A stretch of 64,000 nucleotides of DNA from Pseudomonas umsongensis (GCF_002236105.1 NZ_NIWU01000001.1:1302001-1366000); one strand, 5' to 3'; shown: positions 26,493 to 35,908, counted from the first letter of the stretch. Notes: a model not told the origin generated them from the letters alone. A program made the numbers and translations.

Positions 26493-27459
26493 GATCGATA
26501 TCCTGTCGTTCGGCGAAACCATGGCGATGTTCGTCGCCGAGCAGGCCGGTGATCTGGCCAGCGTCGGCCAGTTCCACAAACGCATCGCCGGCGCGGACAG
26601 CAACGTCGCCATCGGCCTGTCGCGCCTGGGCTTCAAGGTCGCATGGCTGAGCCGGGTCGGTGCCGATTCACTGGGCCGCTTCGTGATCGATACACTGGAG
26701 AAGGAAGGCGTGGACTGCCGCCATGTCGACATCGACACCGCTCACCCCACCGGTTTCCAACTCAAGTCGCGCACCGAGGATGGCAGCGACCCCGCCGTCG
26801 AGTATTTCCGCCGCGGTTCGGCGGCCAGTCACCTGTCACCACACTCGATCGTGCCCCAATTGCTCAATGCCCGACACCTGCACGCCACTGGCATCCCGCC
26901 AGCGCTGTCGGAAACCGCCCGGCAAATGTCGTTCGAATTGATGACGCGCATGCGCGAGGCCGGCCGCAGCGTATCGTTCGATCCGAACCTGCGCCCCAGC
27001 CTGTGGGCCAGCGAGCAACAGATGATCAGCGAGATCAACCGCCTCGCCGCGCTTGCCCATTGGGTGTTGCCGGGGCTCAGCGAGGGGCGCTTGCTCACCG
27101 GTTTTGACGATCCGGCCGACATCGCCGCGTTCTACCTCGATCAGGGCGCCGAGGCGGTGGCGATCAAACTCGGCCCGCATGGCGCTTACTACCGCACTCA
27201 ACAGGATCAGGGGTTTGTCGCTGGCGTGCCGGTGCAAACAGTGATCGATACGGTGGGTGCCGGTGATGGATTTGCCGTGGGCATGATCAGTGCTCTGCTC
27301 GAGAACCACAGCTTTGCCGACGCCGTGCAGCGGGCCAACTGGATTGGCAGCCGCGCGGTGCAGAGCCGGGGGGATATGGAGGGGTTACCAACCCGAGCCG
27401 AACTGCCTCCCCCTTTCGCCGCTCGTTCCTACGCTCCTGCGTGGGAATGCAGCCCGTGA
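26485..27459 (+). CDS. kguK: 2-ketogluconate kinase KguK
   Basis: A PfkB/ribokinase-family sugar kinase, 324 residues. N-terminal signature: [14 protein letters not shown] and [15 protein letters not shown]-terminal signature with the catalytic base: [17 protein letters not shown]. It phosphorylates 2-ketogluconate to the 6-phosphate. GGGAG (26473-26477) best fits the ATG at 26485. Another ATG lies six bases earlier. The last ~20 codons after [13 protein letters not shown] run into a dispersed repeat, so the C-terminus looks extended by repeat DNA. Confidence 0.93.
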   Translation: MSEIDILSFGETMAMFVAEQAGDLASVGQFHKRIAGADSNVAIGLSRLGFKVAWLSRVGADSLGRFVIDTLEKEGVDCRHVDIDTAHPTGFQLKSRTEDGSDPAVEYFRRGSAASHLSPHSIVPQLLNARHLHATGIPPALSETARQMSFELMTRMREAGRSVSFDPNLRPSLWASEQQMISEINRLAALAHWVLPGLSEGRLLTGFDDPADIAAFYLDQGAEAVAIKLGPHGAYYRTQQDQGFVAGVPVQTVIDTVGAGDGFAVGMISALLENHSFADAVQRANWIGSRAVQSRGDMEGLPTRAELPPPFAARSYAPAWECSP

Positions 27460-27530
27460 CGCTCTGCGTCACAGGGGACGCGGAGCGTCCCTAGAGGCAT
27501 TCCCACGCGGACCGTGGGAACGATCACCGT
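27418..27530. repeat. second-class dispersed repeat inside the kgu operon
   Basis: Three nested palindromes (gcgtgggaatgc...gcattcccacgc, tgacgctctgcgtca, ggacgcggagcgtcc) occupy most of the gap between kguK and kguT and overlap the 3' end of kguK. Shorter relatives are at ~11666 and 41989. It may tune expression of kguT/kguD relative to kguE/kguK. Confidence 0.7.
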
Positions 27531-27571
27531 TACCTGCTGCGACAAAAACAACAAGCTCAGGAGCACCACCC

Positions 27572-28867
27572 ATGAAAACCGCAACCCTCGCCACCCGCCG
27601 CTGGTGGTACATCATGCCCATCGTCTTTATCACCTACAGCCTGGCGTATCTGGACCGCGCCAACTACGGCTTCGCCGCCGCCTCGGGCATGGCGGCCGAC
27701 CTGATGATCACTCCGGGCCTGTCGTCGATGCTCGGCGCGCTGTTCTTCCTCGGCTACTTTTTCTTCCAGGTGCCGGGGGCGATCTATGCGCAGAAACACA
27801 GCGTGAAGAAGCTGATTTTCGTCAGCCTTATCCTCTGGGGCAGTCTGGCAACCTTGACCGGTATCGTCTCCAACGCCTACTGGCTGATCGTCATCCGCTT
27901 CATGCTTGGGGTGGTCGAGGCCGCAGTGATGCCGGCCATGCTGATCTATCTGTGCCATTGGTTCACCCGCGCCGAACGCTCGCGGGCCAACACTTTCCTG
28001 ATCCTCGGCAACCCGGTGACCATGCTGTGGATGTCGGTGGTCTCGGGTTATCTGGTACAGCATTACAGCTGGCGCTGGATGTTCATCGTCGAAGGTCTGC
28101 CAGCAGTGTTCTGGGCCTTCATCTGGTGGCGTCTGGCCGATGATCGTCCGTCCCAGGCCAAGTGGCTCAACGACCAGGAAAAGCAGGACCTGGAAAGCGC
28201 CCTGGCCGCCGAGCAAGTCGGCATCAAGGCAGTGAAGAACTACGCCGAAGCCTTCCGCTCGCCGAAAGTCATCCTCCTGGCCCTGCAGTTTTTCTGCTGG
28301 AGCATCGGCGTCTACGGCTTCGTGCTGTGGCTGCCTTCAATCCTCAAGGCCGGTGCACAGATGGACATGGTGCAAGCCGGCTGGCTGTCGGCGTTGCCTT
28401 ACCTGGCGGCGGTGATCGGCATGCTGCTGGTGTCCTGGGGCTCGGACAAACTGCAAAAACGCAAGCGCTTCGTCTGGCCGCCGCTGCTGATCGCCTCATT
28501 CGCTTTCTATGGCTCCTACGCCTTGGGCGCCGAACATTTCTGGTGGTCCTACACGTTGCTGGTGATTGCCGGTGCCTGCATGTACGCACCTTACGGACCG
28601 TTCTTCGCGATCATCCCGGAGATCCTCCCAGCCAACGTCGCCGGCGGCGCGATGGCGCTGATCAACAGCATGGGCGCCCTCGGTTCGTTTGGCGGCTCCT
28701 ACCTGGTCGGTTACCTGAACAGCTCCACCGGCTCGCCCGGCGCGTCCTACCTGTTGATGAGCGGCGCGCTGATGCTCTCGGTGGTGCTGACGATTTGCCT
28801 CAAGCCCGGCGCCAGTGACCGGGAACGGCCCACGGTCGCATTAACCCGCACCGCTGCACATTCCTGA
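27572..28867 (+). CDS. kguT: 2-ketogluconate transporter KguT (MFS, ACS family)
   Basis: 431 residues, 12 membrane spans. Major-facilitator, anion:cation symporter type: YSLAYLDRANYGFA (TM1 motif), FFLGYFFFQVPGAIYAQK and RFMLGVVEAAVMPAMLIYL are landmarks. It imports 2-ketogluconate by proton symport. The ATG at 27572 has CAGGAG upstream (27558-27563). It is separated from kguK by 112 bp carrying a palindromic repeat, and kguD follows closely. Confidence 0.93.
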   Translation: MKTATLATRRWWYIMPIVFITYSLAYLDRANYGFAAASGMAADLMITPGLSSMLGALFFLGYFFFQVPGAIYAQKHSVKKLIFVSLILWGSLATLTGIVSNAYWLIVIRFMLGVVEAAVMPAMLIYLCHWFTRAERSRANTFLILGNPVTMLWMSVVSGYLVQHYSWRWMFIVEGLPAVFWAFIWWRLADDRPSQAKWLNDQEKQDLESALAAEQVGIKAVKNYAEAFRSPKVILLALQFFCWSIGVYGFVLWLPSILKAGAQMDMVQAGWLSALPYLAAVIGMLLVSWGSDKLQKRKRFVWPPLLIASFAFYGSYALGAEHFWWSYTLLVIAGACMYAPYGPFFAIIPEILPANVAGGAMALINSMGALGSFGGSYLVGYLNSSTGSPGASYLLMSGALMLSVVLTICLKPGASDRERPTVALTRTAAHS

Positions 28868-28881
28868 ATTGGATGACGACA

Positions 28882-29859
28882 ATGAAAAAGCAGGTTGTTC
28901 TGTACAAGAAACTCTCGCCGCTGCTGATGGCTCGCTTGCACGAGCAGGCCGAAGTGACGCTGATCGAAAACCTCGACGCCGATGGCCTGGCCCGATTGCG
29001 CGATGCCCTGCCCCGCGCTCACGGCCTGCTCGGTGCCAGTCTGAAGCTGGATGCCGAACTGCTCGACCTGGCGCCCGACCTTGAAGCCATCGCCAGCGTC
29101 TCGGTGGGCGTCGACAACTACGACATCGACTACCTGACCGAGCGCCGCATCCTGCTCAGCAATACACCGGACGTGCTCACCGAAACCACCGCCGATACCG
29201 GTTTTGCGTTGATTCTAGCCACCGCTCGACGCGTGGTGGAACTGGCCAATATGGTTCGCGAAGGCCGTTGGCAGCGTAACCTCGGCCCCGCACATTTCGG
29301 CAGCGACGTGCATGGCAAAACCCTGGGCATCATTGGCATGGGCCGTATCGGCGAGGCACTGGCCCAGCGCGGACACTTCGGTTTCGGCATGCCGGTCATC
29401 TACCACAGCCATTCGCCAAAACCTGCAGTCGAGCAGCGTTTCAATGCGCAGTACCGCAGCCTGGGCGAGCTGTTGCAGCAGGCGGATTTCATCTGCCTGA
29501 CCTTGCCGTTGACCGCGCAAACCGAGCGGCTGATCGGCACCGAAGAATTTGCCCTGATGCGCCCGCAAAGCATCTTCATCAATATCTCCCGAGGCAAAGT
29601 GGTGGATGAAGCGGCGTTGACCGAGGCACTGCGTGCGGGGCAGATTCGCGCAGCGGGGCTGGATGTGTTCGAGCGTGAGCCGCTGGACCTGGACTCGCCG
29701 CTGTTGCAGATGGACAACGTGGTGGCAACGCCACACATGGGCTCGGCGACCCATGAGACACGGGAGGCAATGGCGCGGTGTGCGGTGGAAAATCTGTTGG
29801 CGGCGTTGGCGGGTGAACGGCCGGCTAATCTGGTGAATGTGCGGGCGTGGAAGGCTTGA
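28882..29859 (+). CDS. kguD: 2-ketogluconate-6-phosphate reductase KguD
   Basis: D-2-hydroxyacid dehydrogenase family, ~325 residues: SVGVDNYDID, GIIGMGRIGEALAQRG (Rossmann), FINISRGKVVDEAAL (Arg), LDVFEREPL (Glu) and TPHMGSAT (His). It reduces 2-keto-6-phosphogluconate to 6-phosphogluconate, which enters the Entner-Doudoroff and pentose-phosphate routes. The ATG at 28882 has GGA at suitable spacing. The ATG at 28873 overlaps that site and is less likely. It is the last gene of the operon. Confidence 0.93.
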   Translation: MKKQVVLYKKLSPLLMARLHEQAEVTLIENLDADGLARLRDALPRAHGLLGASLKLDAELLDLAPDLEAIASVSVGVDNYDIDYLTERRILLSNTPDVLTETTADTGFALILATARRVVELANMVREGRWQRNLGPAHFGSDVHGKTLGIIGMGRIGEALAQRGHFGFGMPVIYHSHSPKPAVEQRFNAQYRSLGELLQQADFICLTLPLTAQTERLIGTEEFALMRPQSIFINISRGKVVDEAALTEALRAGQIRAAGLDVFEREPLDLDSPLLQMDNVVATPHMGSATHETREAMARCAVENLLAALAGERPANLVNVRAWKA

Positions 29860-29887
29860 GGAATTAGTTGTCCGTCAGGCCGTCTTC

Positions 29888-29975
29888 TCAGGCAAGCCCG
29901 CTCCCACAGTGTCGGTGGTGATCACAAAATCCGTGTCCACATCAGACCCTGTGGGAGCGGGCTTGCCCGCGAAGG
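29888..29975. repeat. REPIN downstream of kguD
   Basis: Arms related to caggcaagcccgctcccaca face their inverse (tgtgggagcgggcttgcccg) around ~40 bp. It separates kguD from the convergent aminotransferase gene and may serve as their 3'-end structure. Confidence 0.8.
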
Positions 29976-30000
29976 GGCCGGTCCGAACAACAAAAAACTG

Positions 30001-31188
30001 TCAGGCCCGCCGCGCCTCCAGAAGGTCCATGGCGCACTGCCCAATTCGCTGACAGGCATCCGCCAGTTTGCGCCGGTCCACCACCAGCCCAATGCGGATA
30101 TGCCCCGCCGCACTCGGCCCGAACGCCTCACCTGCCAGTACCGACACGCCATACCCCTCCAGCAGCCGCTCGGCGAAATGCTGGGCGGACAACCCGGTCT
30201 GGCGCACGTCGGCCATCACGAACATCCCACCATCCGGGCGAATGGCCCTGATACCCGGGCATTGGTTCAGGCGCGTACACACCAGGTCGCGGCGCTGGCG
30301 ATATTCTTCACGCATCAGCGCCACCTCCGGCAGGTCTTCATCCAGCGCCAGTTGCGCCGCCTTCTGAACGAACTCCGGAATGCCAAACAGCATGCTCAAC
30401 GAGAGATGTTCCAGGTGGTCGTTCAAGGTTTTCGGTCCGATCACCCAACCCACTCGCCAACCGCTCATGGCGTGGGATTTGGACAGACTGTCGATGGTCG
30501 CGGTGCGCTCGGCCATGCCCGGCAAGCTGGCCGGGCTGATGTGTTCGCCCTCGTACAGCAGATCGCCGTAGACCTCATCGCTGATCAACCAAAGATCGTG
30601 ACGCACACACAGCAAGGCCAGCTCCTGCCAGATCATCAGCGACAAACTGGCGCCGGAGGGGTTGTTCGGACTGTTGAGCAACAGCGCGCGGGTCTTGGGT
30701 GTGATGCGGGCCGCCACATCCGCCGGATCGACCCGAAAGCCGTTCTCCGGACGCACCGCCACCGGCACCACAGTGGCCCCGCACGCGCCGAATACGCCTT
30801 CATACGTTACGTACATCGGCTCGGCAACGATCACTTCGTCCCCCGGATCGAGCAGGCATTGCGCGACCGAATAAACCGCACATTGCGCACCGGGCATCAC
30901 GATCACGTGATCGGCATCCACCACTTGACCACTTCGACGCCGATGACGGCGGGCAATGCTGTCGCGCAAACCCCGACTTCCGCGCACCTGCGAGTAATGA
31001 GTGTCGCCCGCCAGCAAACTGTTGATGGCGGCCTGGACGATGGGGCTGGGTGTATCGAAATCCGGGTCGCCGACCGATAGCAGCAGTACGTCGACGCCTT
31101 GTTCGCGCATTTGCAGTGCGCGGTCGTGAATCTGCCAGGCCGCAGCGCCATCTCCGGCGATGCGTTGGGTCAAGCCTGAATAGCGCAT
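30001..31188 (-). CDS. aruH: PLP aminotransferase, arginine:pyruvate transaminase-like
   Basis: 395 residues, fold-type I class I/II. Landmarks are LSVGDPDFDTPSPIVQAAI, GAQCAVYSVAQCLLDPGDEV, LNSPNNPSG, ISDEVYGDLLYEGE and SLSKSHAMSGWRVGW (the PLP lysine follows SLS). The sequence resembles AruH of P. aeruginosa, which starts the arginine transaminase pathway to 2-ketoarginine. The ATG at 31188 gives the family-typical MRYSGLTQRIAGDGAAAW start. An upstream ATG (31242) has less support. The usual partner aruI (2-ketoarginine decarboxylase) is not adjacent, so the role may be shared or different. Confidence 0.82.
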   Translation of the reverse strand: MRYSGLTQRIAGDGAAAWQIHDRALQMREQGVDVLLLSVGDPDFDTPSPIVQAAINSLLAGDTHYSQVRGSRGLRDSIARRHRRRSGQVVDADHVIVMPGAQCAVYSVAQCLLDPGDEVIVAEPMYVTYEGVFGACGATVVPVAVRPENGFRVDPADVAARITPKTRALLLNSPNNPSGASLSLMIWQELALLCVRHDLWLISDEVYGDLLYEGEHISPASLPGMAERTATIDSLSKSHAMSGWRVGWVIGPKTLNDHLEHLSLSMLFGIPEFVQKAAQLALDEDLPEVALMREEYRQRRDLVCTRLNQCPGIRAIRPDGGMFVMADVRQTGLSAQHFAERLLEGYGVSVLAGEAFGPSAAGHIRIGLVVDRRKLADACQRIGQCAMDLLEARRA

Positions 31189-31530
31189 GTAGTTCTCCAA
31201 TCGCGCGAGTTCCTGAGTCAACCCTATCTCAAATCGCGCCACGCGCCACTACCTCGATGAAATCGACGAACGGGTTAGGCAACAGAAATTCAGCAAATCC
31301 TCCTACATGGCTGGGTTCTTTTACTGACAGCCAACTCGGCGCAGTCGGATTAAGGTCCAGCACCTGTAATTTGTGACAGGTTCCAAGTGGAGTGATTCGC
31401 GCTATAACGAAGTCGAGCCTCCAGCCCTGAATCAGGTGCCTGAAGGACGGCCGCGCGAACCATGCCATCAAGATGTAGGAAGATTCCGCCGCGCCCACGC
31501 CGTCAAAGATGATGAATGGGAGATTCAACT
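31189..31530. other. intergenic region between aruH and a LuxR-type solo gene
   Basis: 342 bp. On the plus strand a short open stretch reads SRHYLDEIDERVRQQKFS-like but ends in a stop at ~31324 and lacks a start. It might be a decayed gene end or chance. No palindrome or terminator was recognised. Confidence 0.35.
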
Positions 31531-31815
31531 ATGTACCGTGCCAATATCGGATCAGTTCGATCAACGCCCACACAGGCCAATTTCCAATCACAGGAGAGCC
31601 CTCAACCGAAAGCGATCAAGCTGACGGCTCGGGAACAGGAGTGCTTGAAGTGGACAGCTCTGGGCAAATCGTCCTGGGAAATCGCGCAAATCGTTCAATG
31701 CACTGAAGCAGGTGTGAATTATCACTTTTGCAATATTCGCCGGAAATTCGGCGTGAGATCGCGCTGGATCGCCATGGTGATGGCACTGCAACAAGGTCTG
31801 ATCCAGTCACCTTGA
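31531..31815 (+). CDS. LuxR-type HTH-only regulator (94 aa solo)
   Basis: The C-terminal ~60 residues form a GerE/LuxR HTH: KLTAREQECLKWTALGKSSWEIAQIVQCTEAGVNYHFCNIRRKFGV (described region). Only ~35 residues precede it and no autoinducer or receiver domain is present, so it is a truncated-type or stand-alone DNA-binding module. GGGAG (31518-31522) best fits the ATG at 31531. An in-frame ATG at 31516 would put the site inside the gene. It sits next to a truncated receiver domain, suggesting a decayed regulatory locus. Confidence 0.75.
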   Translation: MYRANIGSVRSTPTQANFQSQESPQPKAIKLTAREQECLKWTALGKSSWEIAQIVQCTEAGVNYHFCNIRRKFGVRSRWIAMVMALQQGLIQSP

Positions 31816-31867
31816 CCCCCTGTCTCTTCAGCGGTCGGCTTCTCATTGACCCCTGTTGAGACAATTC

Positions 31868-32092
31868 ATGAGCCGGGACCCCATACCTCGATCCCGACCG
31901 TTTGACCTCTACCACGCCAGTGCCTGTGACGATGCGCCAGTGTCCCATGGGCACCGACCGAACAAAGGGCTGCGAATCATCATTGCCGACGATCATCCGG
32001 TCGTACTGACAGGCATCGAAATGGTTCTCTCCTCCTTTGCCGATTTCACATGCTCAGTGGTCGCCAGGGCTGAAAATGCCCTGTGCCCTGGT
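31868..32092 (+). pseudogene. truncated response-regulator receiver domain (relic)
   Basis: The frame from ATG 31868 contains LRIIIADDHPVVLTGIEMVLSSF, the classical N-terminus of a NarL/FixJ response regulator including the acidic ADDHP motif. After about 'VVARAENAL' (~32092) similarity stops. The phospho-acceptor Asp, the rest of the receiver and the HTH are missing, and the frame runs into the 3' end of the oppositely oriented glycerate kinase gene. A deletion at this junction is the simplest explanation. Confidence 0.65.
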
Positions 32093-32128
32093 GATCGTCC
32101 TGACAATAAAACTGACTTCCCAGGCGCG

Positions 32129-33271
32129 TCAGGCCGCACGAGCGGCCATCCGCCAGACCCGCGCTACATCACCCGCTCGTTCACGCAATAGACGCGGTGC
32201 TTCGCTGCAGGCTTGCGCCAATGTCATCGGCCCGCTCGTCAGGGCAAACGCGGCGTCGATACCATGGGCATACAAGGCTTGATAGCCCTCGCCCAACGTG
32301 CCGGCAATGACGATGACCGGAACACCGCATTCACGAGCAATGCGCGCCACGCCAAAGGGTGTCTTGCCGCGCAATGTCTGTGCATCGAAGCGGCCTTCGC
32401 CGGTGATCACCAGATCAGCACCGGCAACCGCATCGGCCAGCCCCACCAGCTCGGCGACCACTTCCACCCCGGCTTTGAACTGCGCCCTCAGGAACGCCTT
32501 GGCGGCAAACCCCAGGCCGCCTGCTGCGCCGCTGCCCGGTTCGTCGCGCACGTCTTTGCTCAAGGCTTTTGCGCAGTAGTCGGCAAAGTGCCGGAGGGCA
32601 AGATCCAGTTGTTCAACCTGCGCAGGCGTTGCGCCTTTTTGCGGGCCGAAAATGGCCGACGCGCCGTGAGCACCGCACAATGGATTGTTCACGTCGGCGG
32701 CGATGTCAAAGCGCACCTCGGCCAGGCGTGGGTCGATGCCACTCATATCGATGCGGGCCAACTGTGACAGTGCCAAGCCGCCCGGTGCGAGGATTTGCCC
32801 CTGTGCATCGAGCAACTTCACGCCCAAGGCTTGCATTGCCCCTGCACCGGCGTCATTGGTCGCACTGCCGCCGATGGCCAGAATGATACGTTGCGCCCCG
32901 GCATCGAGGGCAGCGCGAATCAATTCACCGGTGCCGAAAGTGCTGCTGATGCAGGCATCGCGGCGGTCGACCGGAACCAGCTGCAAACCACTGGCTTCGG
33001 CCATTTCGATGATCGCCGTGTGGGTGTGGGGCAACCAGCCCCAGGCAGCGTCGACGGCTACGCCGAGCGGCCCGCGAACCGTGGTGCGACGCAGCTCGCC
33101 AGCACACGCGGCAAGCACCGACTCGACCGTCCCTTCCCCGCCGTCGGCCATCGGGCATTTGATCAATTGCGCATCGGGCCACACCTCTGCCAGACCGAGG
33201 GCAATGGCGTCGGCCACGCCTTGAGCGCTGAGGCTGTCCTTGAACGAGTCGGGGGCGATGACAATTTTCAT
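32129..33271 (-). CDS. garK: glycerate 2-kinase (GarK/GlxK family)
   Basis: 380 residues. Family landmarks: IVIAPDSFKDSLSAQGVADAI, PMADGGEGTVE, AIGGSATNDAGAGAMQALG, FGPQKGATP and ITGEGRFDAQTLRGKTPFGVA. It phosphorylates D-glycerate to 2-phosphoglycerate in glucarate, galactarate or glyoxylate use. A CdaR-type diacid regulator lies upstream on the same strand, which fits the gar/gud regulation scheme of other bacteria. GGAGAATCCCC precedes the ATG on the minus strand. Confidence 0.9.
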   Translation of the reverse strand: MKIVIAPDSFKDSLSAQGVADAIALGLAEVWPDAQLIKCPMADGGEGTVESVLAACAGELRRTTVRGPLGVAVDAAWGWLPHTHTAIIEMAEASGLQLVPVDRRDACISSTFGTGELIRAALDAGAQRIILAIGGSATNDAGAGAMQALGVKLLDAQGQILAPGGLALSQLARIDMSGIDPRLAEVRFDIAADVNNPLCGAHGASAIFGPQKGATPAQVEQLDLALRHFADYCAKALSKDVRDEPGSGAAGGLGFAAKAFLRAQFKAGVEVVAELVGLADAVAGADLVITGEGRFDAQTLRGKTPFGVARIARECGVPVIVIAGTLGEGYQALYAHGIDAAFALTSGPMTLAQACSEAPRLLRERAGDVARVWRMAARAA

Positions 33272-33390
33272 GGGGATTCTCCAGTTCCAATGCTATCCAT
33301 GCTGCCAGCCGGCATGAACAATAACGCCAGGCCGCTGCACAACGGGCATCGAGGATTATTGTTCATTCCCACAAATCTTATGCTTTCCAT

Positions 33391-33473
33391 GTAGGAGCTG
33401 CCGCAGGCTGCGATCTTTTGATCTTGACCTTGAAAAGCAAAGTCAAAAGATCGCAGCCTGCGGCAGCTCCTAC
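33391..33473. repeat. long inverted repeat, class 'gtaggagctgccgcagg' (second copy)
   Basis: Same arms as the element at 16863, with slightly diverged inner bases. It separates the glycerate kinase gene from its regulator on the same strand. Confidence 0.85.
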
Positions 33474-33491
33474 AGGGGGGGCGGGTTTTGG

Positions 33492-34613
33492 TCAGGGAGT
33501 TGGGGCGGTTTCGGAGAGCAGCTGTACGCCGAGATAGAGGGCGAGCATGCCGTCCAGGCGTAACGGATCAACGCCACTGAGTTCTGCAATGCGCTCCATC
33601 CGGTAGCGCAGGCTGTTGCGGTGGATGCCCAGCGCATCGGCGCAGGCCTGGCTCTGGCCATCGTGTTCGCACCAACTGCGCAAGGTCGCCAGTAACTGGC
33701 CGTTGTTGTCCCTGGCAATGACTTTACGCAACGGCTCAAGCAGTTCGTCCAGTGCATCTTCGTTGCGATGGCGCCACAGCAATACCGGCAGCCGATAGCG
33801 GGTAAGCGTCAGCAAACGGGATTGGGGCAACACCTCGCGCCCATAGGCCAGCAAGTCGCCGACCCTACGATAGCCGCGGCGCAATCCTGTCAGCCCATCC
33901 GCCTGCCCACCCACGGCAATGCGCAGGATGTTCCAGCCCTGGCCGTCGAGTTTTTCCAGCAGCCGCTCGTTGTCGACGGCCTGGTTCGTCGGTCGGCACC
34001 ACAGCAACGAAGACTTGGCCGAACTCACGCACCAACTGTCCGGGTAACGACTGGTCAGCCAGGCGCTGAGCGCTTCGACGGAGTGCCCCGGTCCCTGCTC
34101 CTGGCCCAGTTCGAACAGGTAAGGCACCCGCGTCAATTGCGGTTTAAGCCCAAGCTGTTGCGCTTCGTCGATCAAGCGCGGCGAGTTGCCGCCGTCACTC
34201 AGCAGCAACGCCAGCAGGTCATCGCAACGCTGGCTCCGCCACTGCTTCTCGGCCTGTTGGTTGCGCTGGCCCACCAGCATCTCGGCGGTCATGCGCACCA
34301 GTTCCGCGTAGGTACGCAATTGTTCGGGATCGCCGGTGATGCCCAGCACGCCGATCAAGCGCTGGTCGAGCATCAGCGGCAGGTTGATGCCCGGCTGCAC
34401 GCCCTTGAGGTGGATCGCCGTCTGTGCGTCGATCTCAACCACACGGCCGTTGGCCAACACCAGTTGCGCGCCTTCATGCCGGGTGTTGACCCGCTCCGGC
34501 TCGCCACTGCCGAGGATCAGGCCCTGGCTGTCCATGACGTTGACGTTGTACGGCAGGATGGCCATTGCCCGGTCGACGATGTCCTGGGCCAGGTCGTGAT
34601 CGAGTTCGAACAT
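33492..34613 (-). CDS. cdaR: CdaR-type sugar-diacid regulator
   Basis: 373 residues. N-terminal diacid-recognition domain (LAQDIVDRAMAILPYNVNVMDSQGLILGSG ... GVLGITGDPEQLRTYAELV, landmarks), a central GGDEF-like region without catalytic motifs, and a C-terminal PucR-type HTH (TLRSWCEHDGQSQACADALGIHRNSLRYRMERI, landmark). CdaR activates genes for glucarate, galactarate and glycerate use. It is encoded upstream of the glycerate kinase on the same strand. The start at 34613 (MFELDHDLAQ) was chosen because it begins the domain and ACCCCGTT-type leader precedes it. An ATG 75 bp upstream is less likely. Confidence 0.85.
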   Translation of the reverse strand: MFELDHDLAQDIVDRAMAILPYNVNVMDSQGLILGSGEPERVNTRHEGAQLVLANGRVVEIDAQTAIHLKGVQPGINLPLMLDQRLIGVLGITGDPEQLRTYAELVRMTAEMLVGQRNQQAEKQWRSQRCDDLLALLLSDGGNSPRLIDEAQQLGLKPQLTRVPYLFELGQEQGPGHSVEALSAWLTSRYPDSWCVSSAKSSLLWCRPTNQAVDNERLLEKLDGQGWNILRIAVGGQADGLTGLRRGYRRVGDLLAYGREVLPQSRLLTLTRYRLPVLLWRHRNEDALDELLEPLRKVIARDNNGQLLATLRSWCEHDGQSQACADALGIHRNSLRYRMERIAELSGVDPLRLDGMLALYLGVQLLSETAPTP

Positions 34614-34780
34614 AACGGGGTTCCTTGAAACGGGGTGGTCAAGACTCACAGGTTGATCAACGTTACCCTTTGCATCGCCAGAAATCATGATAAAGAGAAC
34701 TTGCCTGTCACAGGGCTTTTGCCCCGCTATGCCATTGTGGTATTTGATTGAGCCTTTCCCACCGGCAAAAGGATTTCCTC

Positions 34781-35794
34781 ATGAGCTACCGCACGCTGGG
34801 TCATTCGGGCCTGCAGGTGTCGACCCTGACCCTGGGCACCATGATGTTTGGTGAGCAGACCAATACCGAAGATTCCCTGCGGATCATCGACAAGGCCTGG
34901 GACCAGGGCATCAATTTCATCGATACCGCCGACGTCTACACCAATGGCCGTTCTGAAGAAATCGTCGGCGAGGCGATTGCCGGTAACCGTCACGAATGGG
35001 TACTGGCGACCAAGGTCGGTTTCGGCCCGGTGGACGGTGTGCCGAACCGCAGCGGCCTGAGCCGCAAGCACATCTTCAACGGCATCGACGCCAGCCTGAC
35101 GCGCCTGGGCACTGACTATCTCGATATCTATTACCTGCACCGCGAAGACCACAACACGCCGCTGGAGGTCACGGTGTCGGCCATTGGCGACCTGATTCGC
35201 CAAGGCAAGATTCGCTATTGGGGCCTGTCGAATTACCGGGGCTGGCGTATCGCCGAGGTGATTCGCGTGGCCGACAAGCTCGGTGTCGACCGGCCGGTGA
35301 TCAGCCAGCCACTGTACAACATCGTCAACCGCCAGGCCGAAACCGAGCAGATCACTGCCGCGCAGAATTACGGCCTGGGTGTGGTGCCCTACAGTCCGTT
35401 GGCCCGCGGCGTGCTCAGCGGCAAATATGCGCCGGACGTCAAGCCGGACGCGAACAGTCGTGCAGGACGTGCCGACAAACGCATCCTGGAAACCGAATGG
35501 CGTGTCGAGTCCTTGCGCATCGCCCAGCAGATCCAGCAATACACCCAGGAACGCGGCGTGGGGATCGTCGAGTTCGCCATCGCCTGGGTGCTGAACAACA
35601 GCGCCGTGACCTCGGCCATCGTCGGCCCGCGCACTGAAGAACAGTGGGATGCCTACACCAAGGCGCAGGCGGTGAAGATCACGGCTGAGGATGAGGCCTT
35701 CATCGATGCGCTGGTGACACCTGGGCATGCTTCGACGCCGGGGTTCAATGATGTGAGTCATTTCGTGTCCGGCCGCAGACCGCGTACCAACTGA
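34781..35794 (+). CDS. aldo/keto reductase
   Basis: 337 residues of the AKR fold: SYRTLGHSGLQVSTLTLGTMMFG start, catalytic Asp/Tyr region NFIDTADVYTNGRSEEIVG, Lys in WVLATKVGFG, His in IYYLHREDHNTPLE, and the cofactor-binding end (AIVGPRTEEQWDAYTKA). NADPH-dependent carbonyl reductase. The physiological substrate is unknown. AAAAGGA (34767-34773) precedes the ATG at 34781. It is monocistronic and ends shortly before a REPIN. Confidence 0.85.
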   Translation: MSYRTLGHSGLQVSTLTLGTMMFGEQTNTEDSLRIIDKAWDQGINFIDTADVYTNGRSEEIVGEAIAGNRHEWVLATKVGFGPVDGVPNRSGLSRKHIFNGIDASLTRLGTDYLDIYYLHREDHNTPLEVTVSAIGDLIRQGKIRYWGLSNYRGWRIAEVIRVADKLGVDRPVISQPLYNIVNRQAETEQITAAQNYGLGVVPYSPLARGVLSGKYAPDVKPDANSRAGRADKRILETEWRVESLRIAQQIQQYTQERGVGIVEFAIAWVLNNSAVTSAIVGPRTEEQWDAYTKAQAVKITAEDEAFIDALVTPGHASTPGFNDVSHFVSGRRPRTN

Positions 35795-35808
35795 ACATAC
35801 AAAACCAC

Positions 35809-35908
35809 TGTAGGAGCGAGCCTGCTCGCGATGGTCGTGAACGATAGCGCGTTAAACCAGACGCCCCGCAGCGCCCTCGGGTTTTTCGCGAGCAGGCTCG
35901 CTCCTACA
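35809..35908. repeat. REPIN
   Basis: Arms tgtaggagcgagcctgctcg and its inverse flank a core containing atggtcgtgaacgatagcgc, nearly the same core as in the elements at 54785 and 62483. It lies between the aldo/keto reductase and rarD. Confidence 0.85.
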
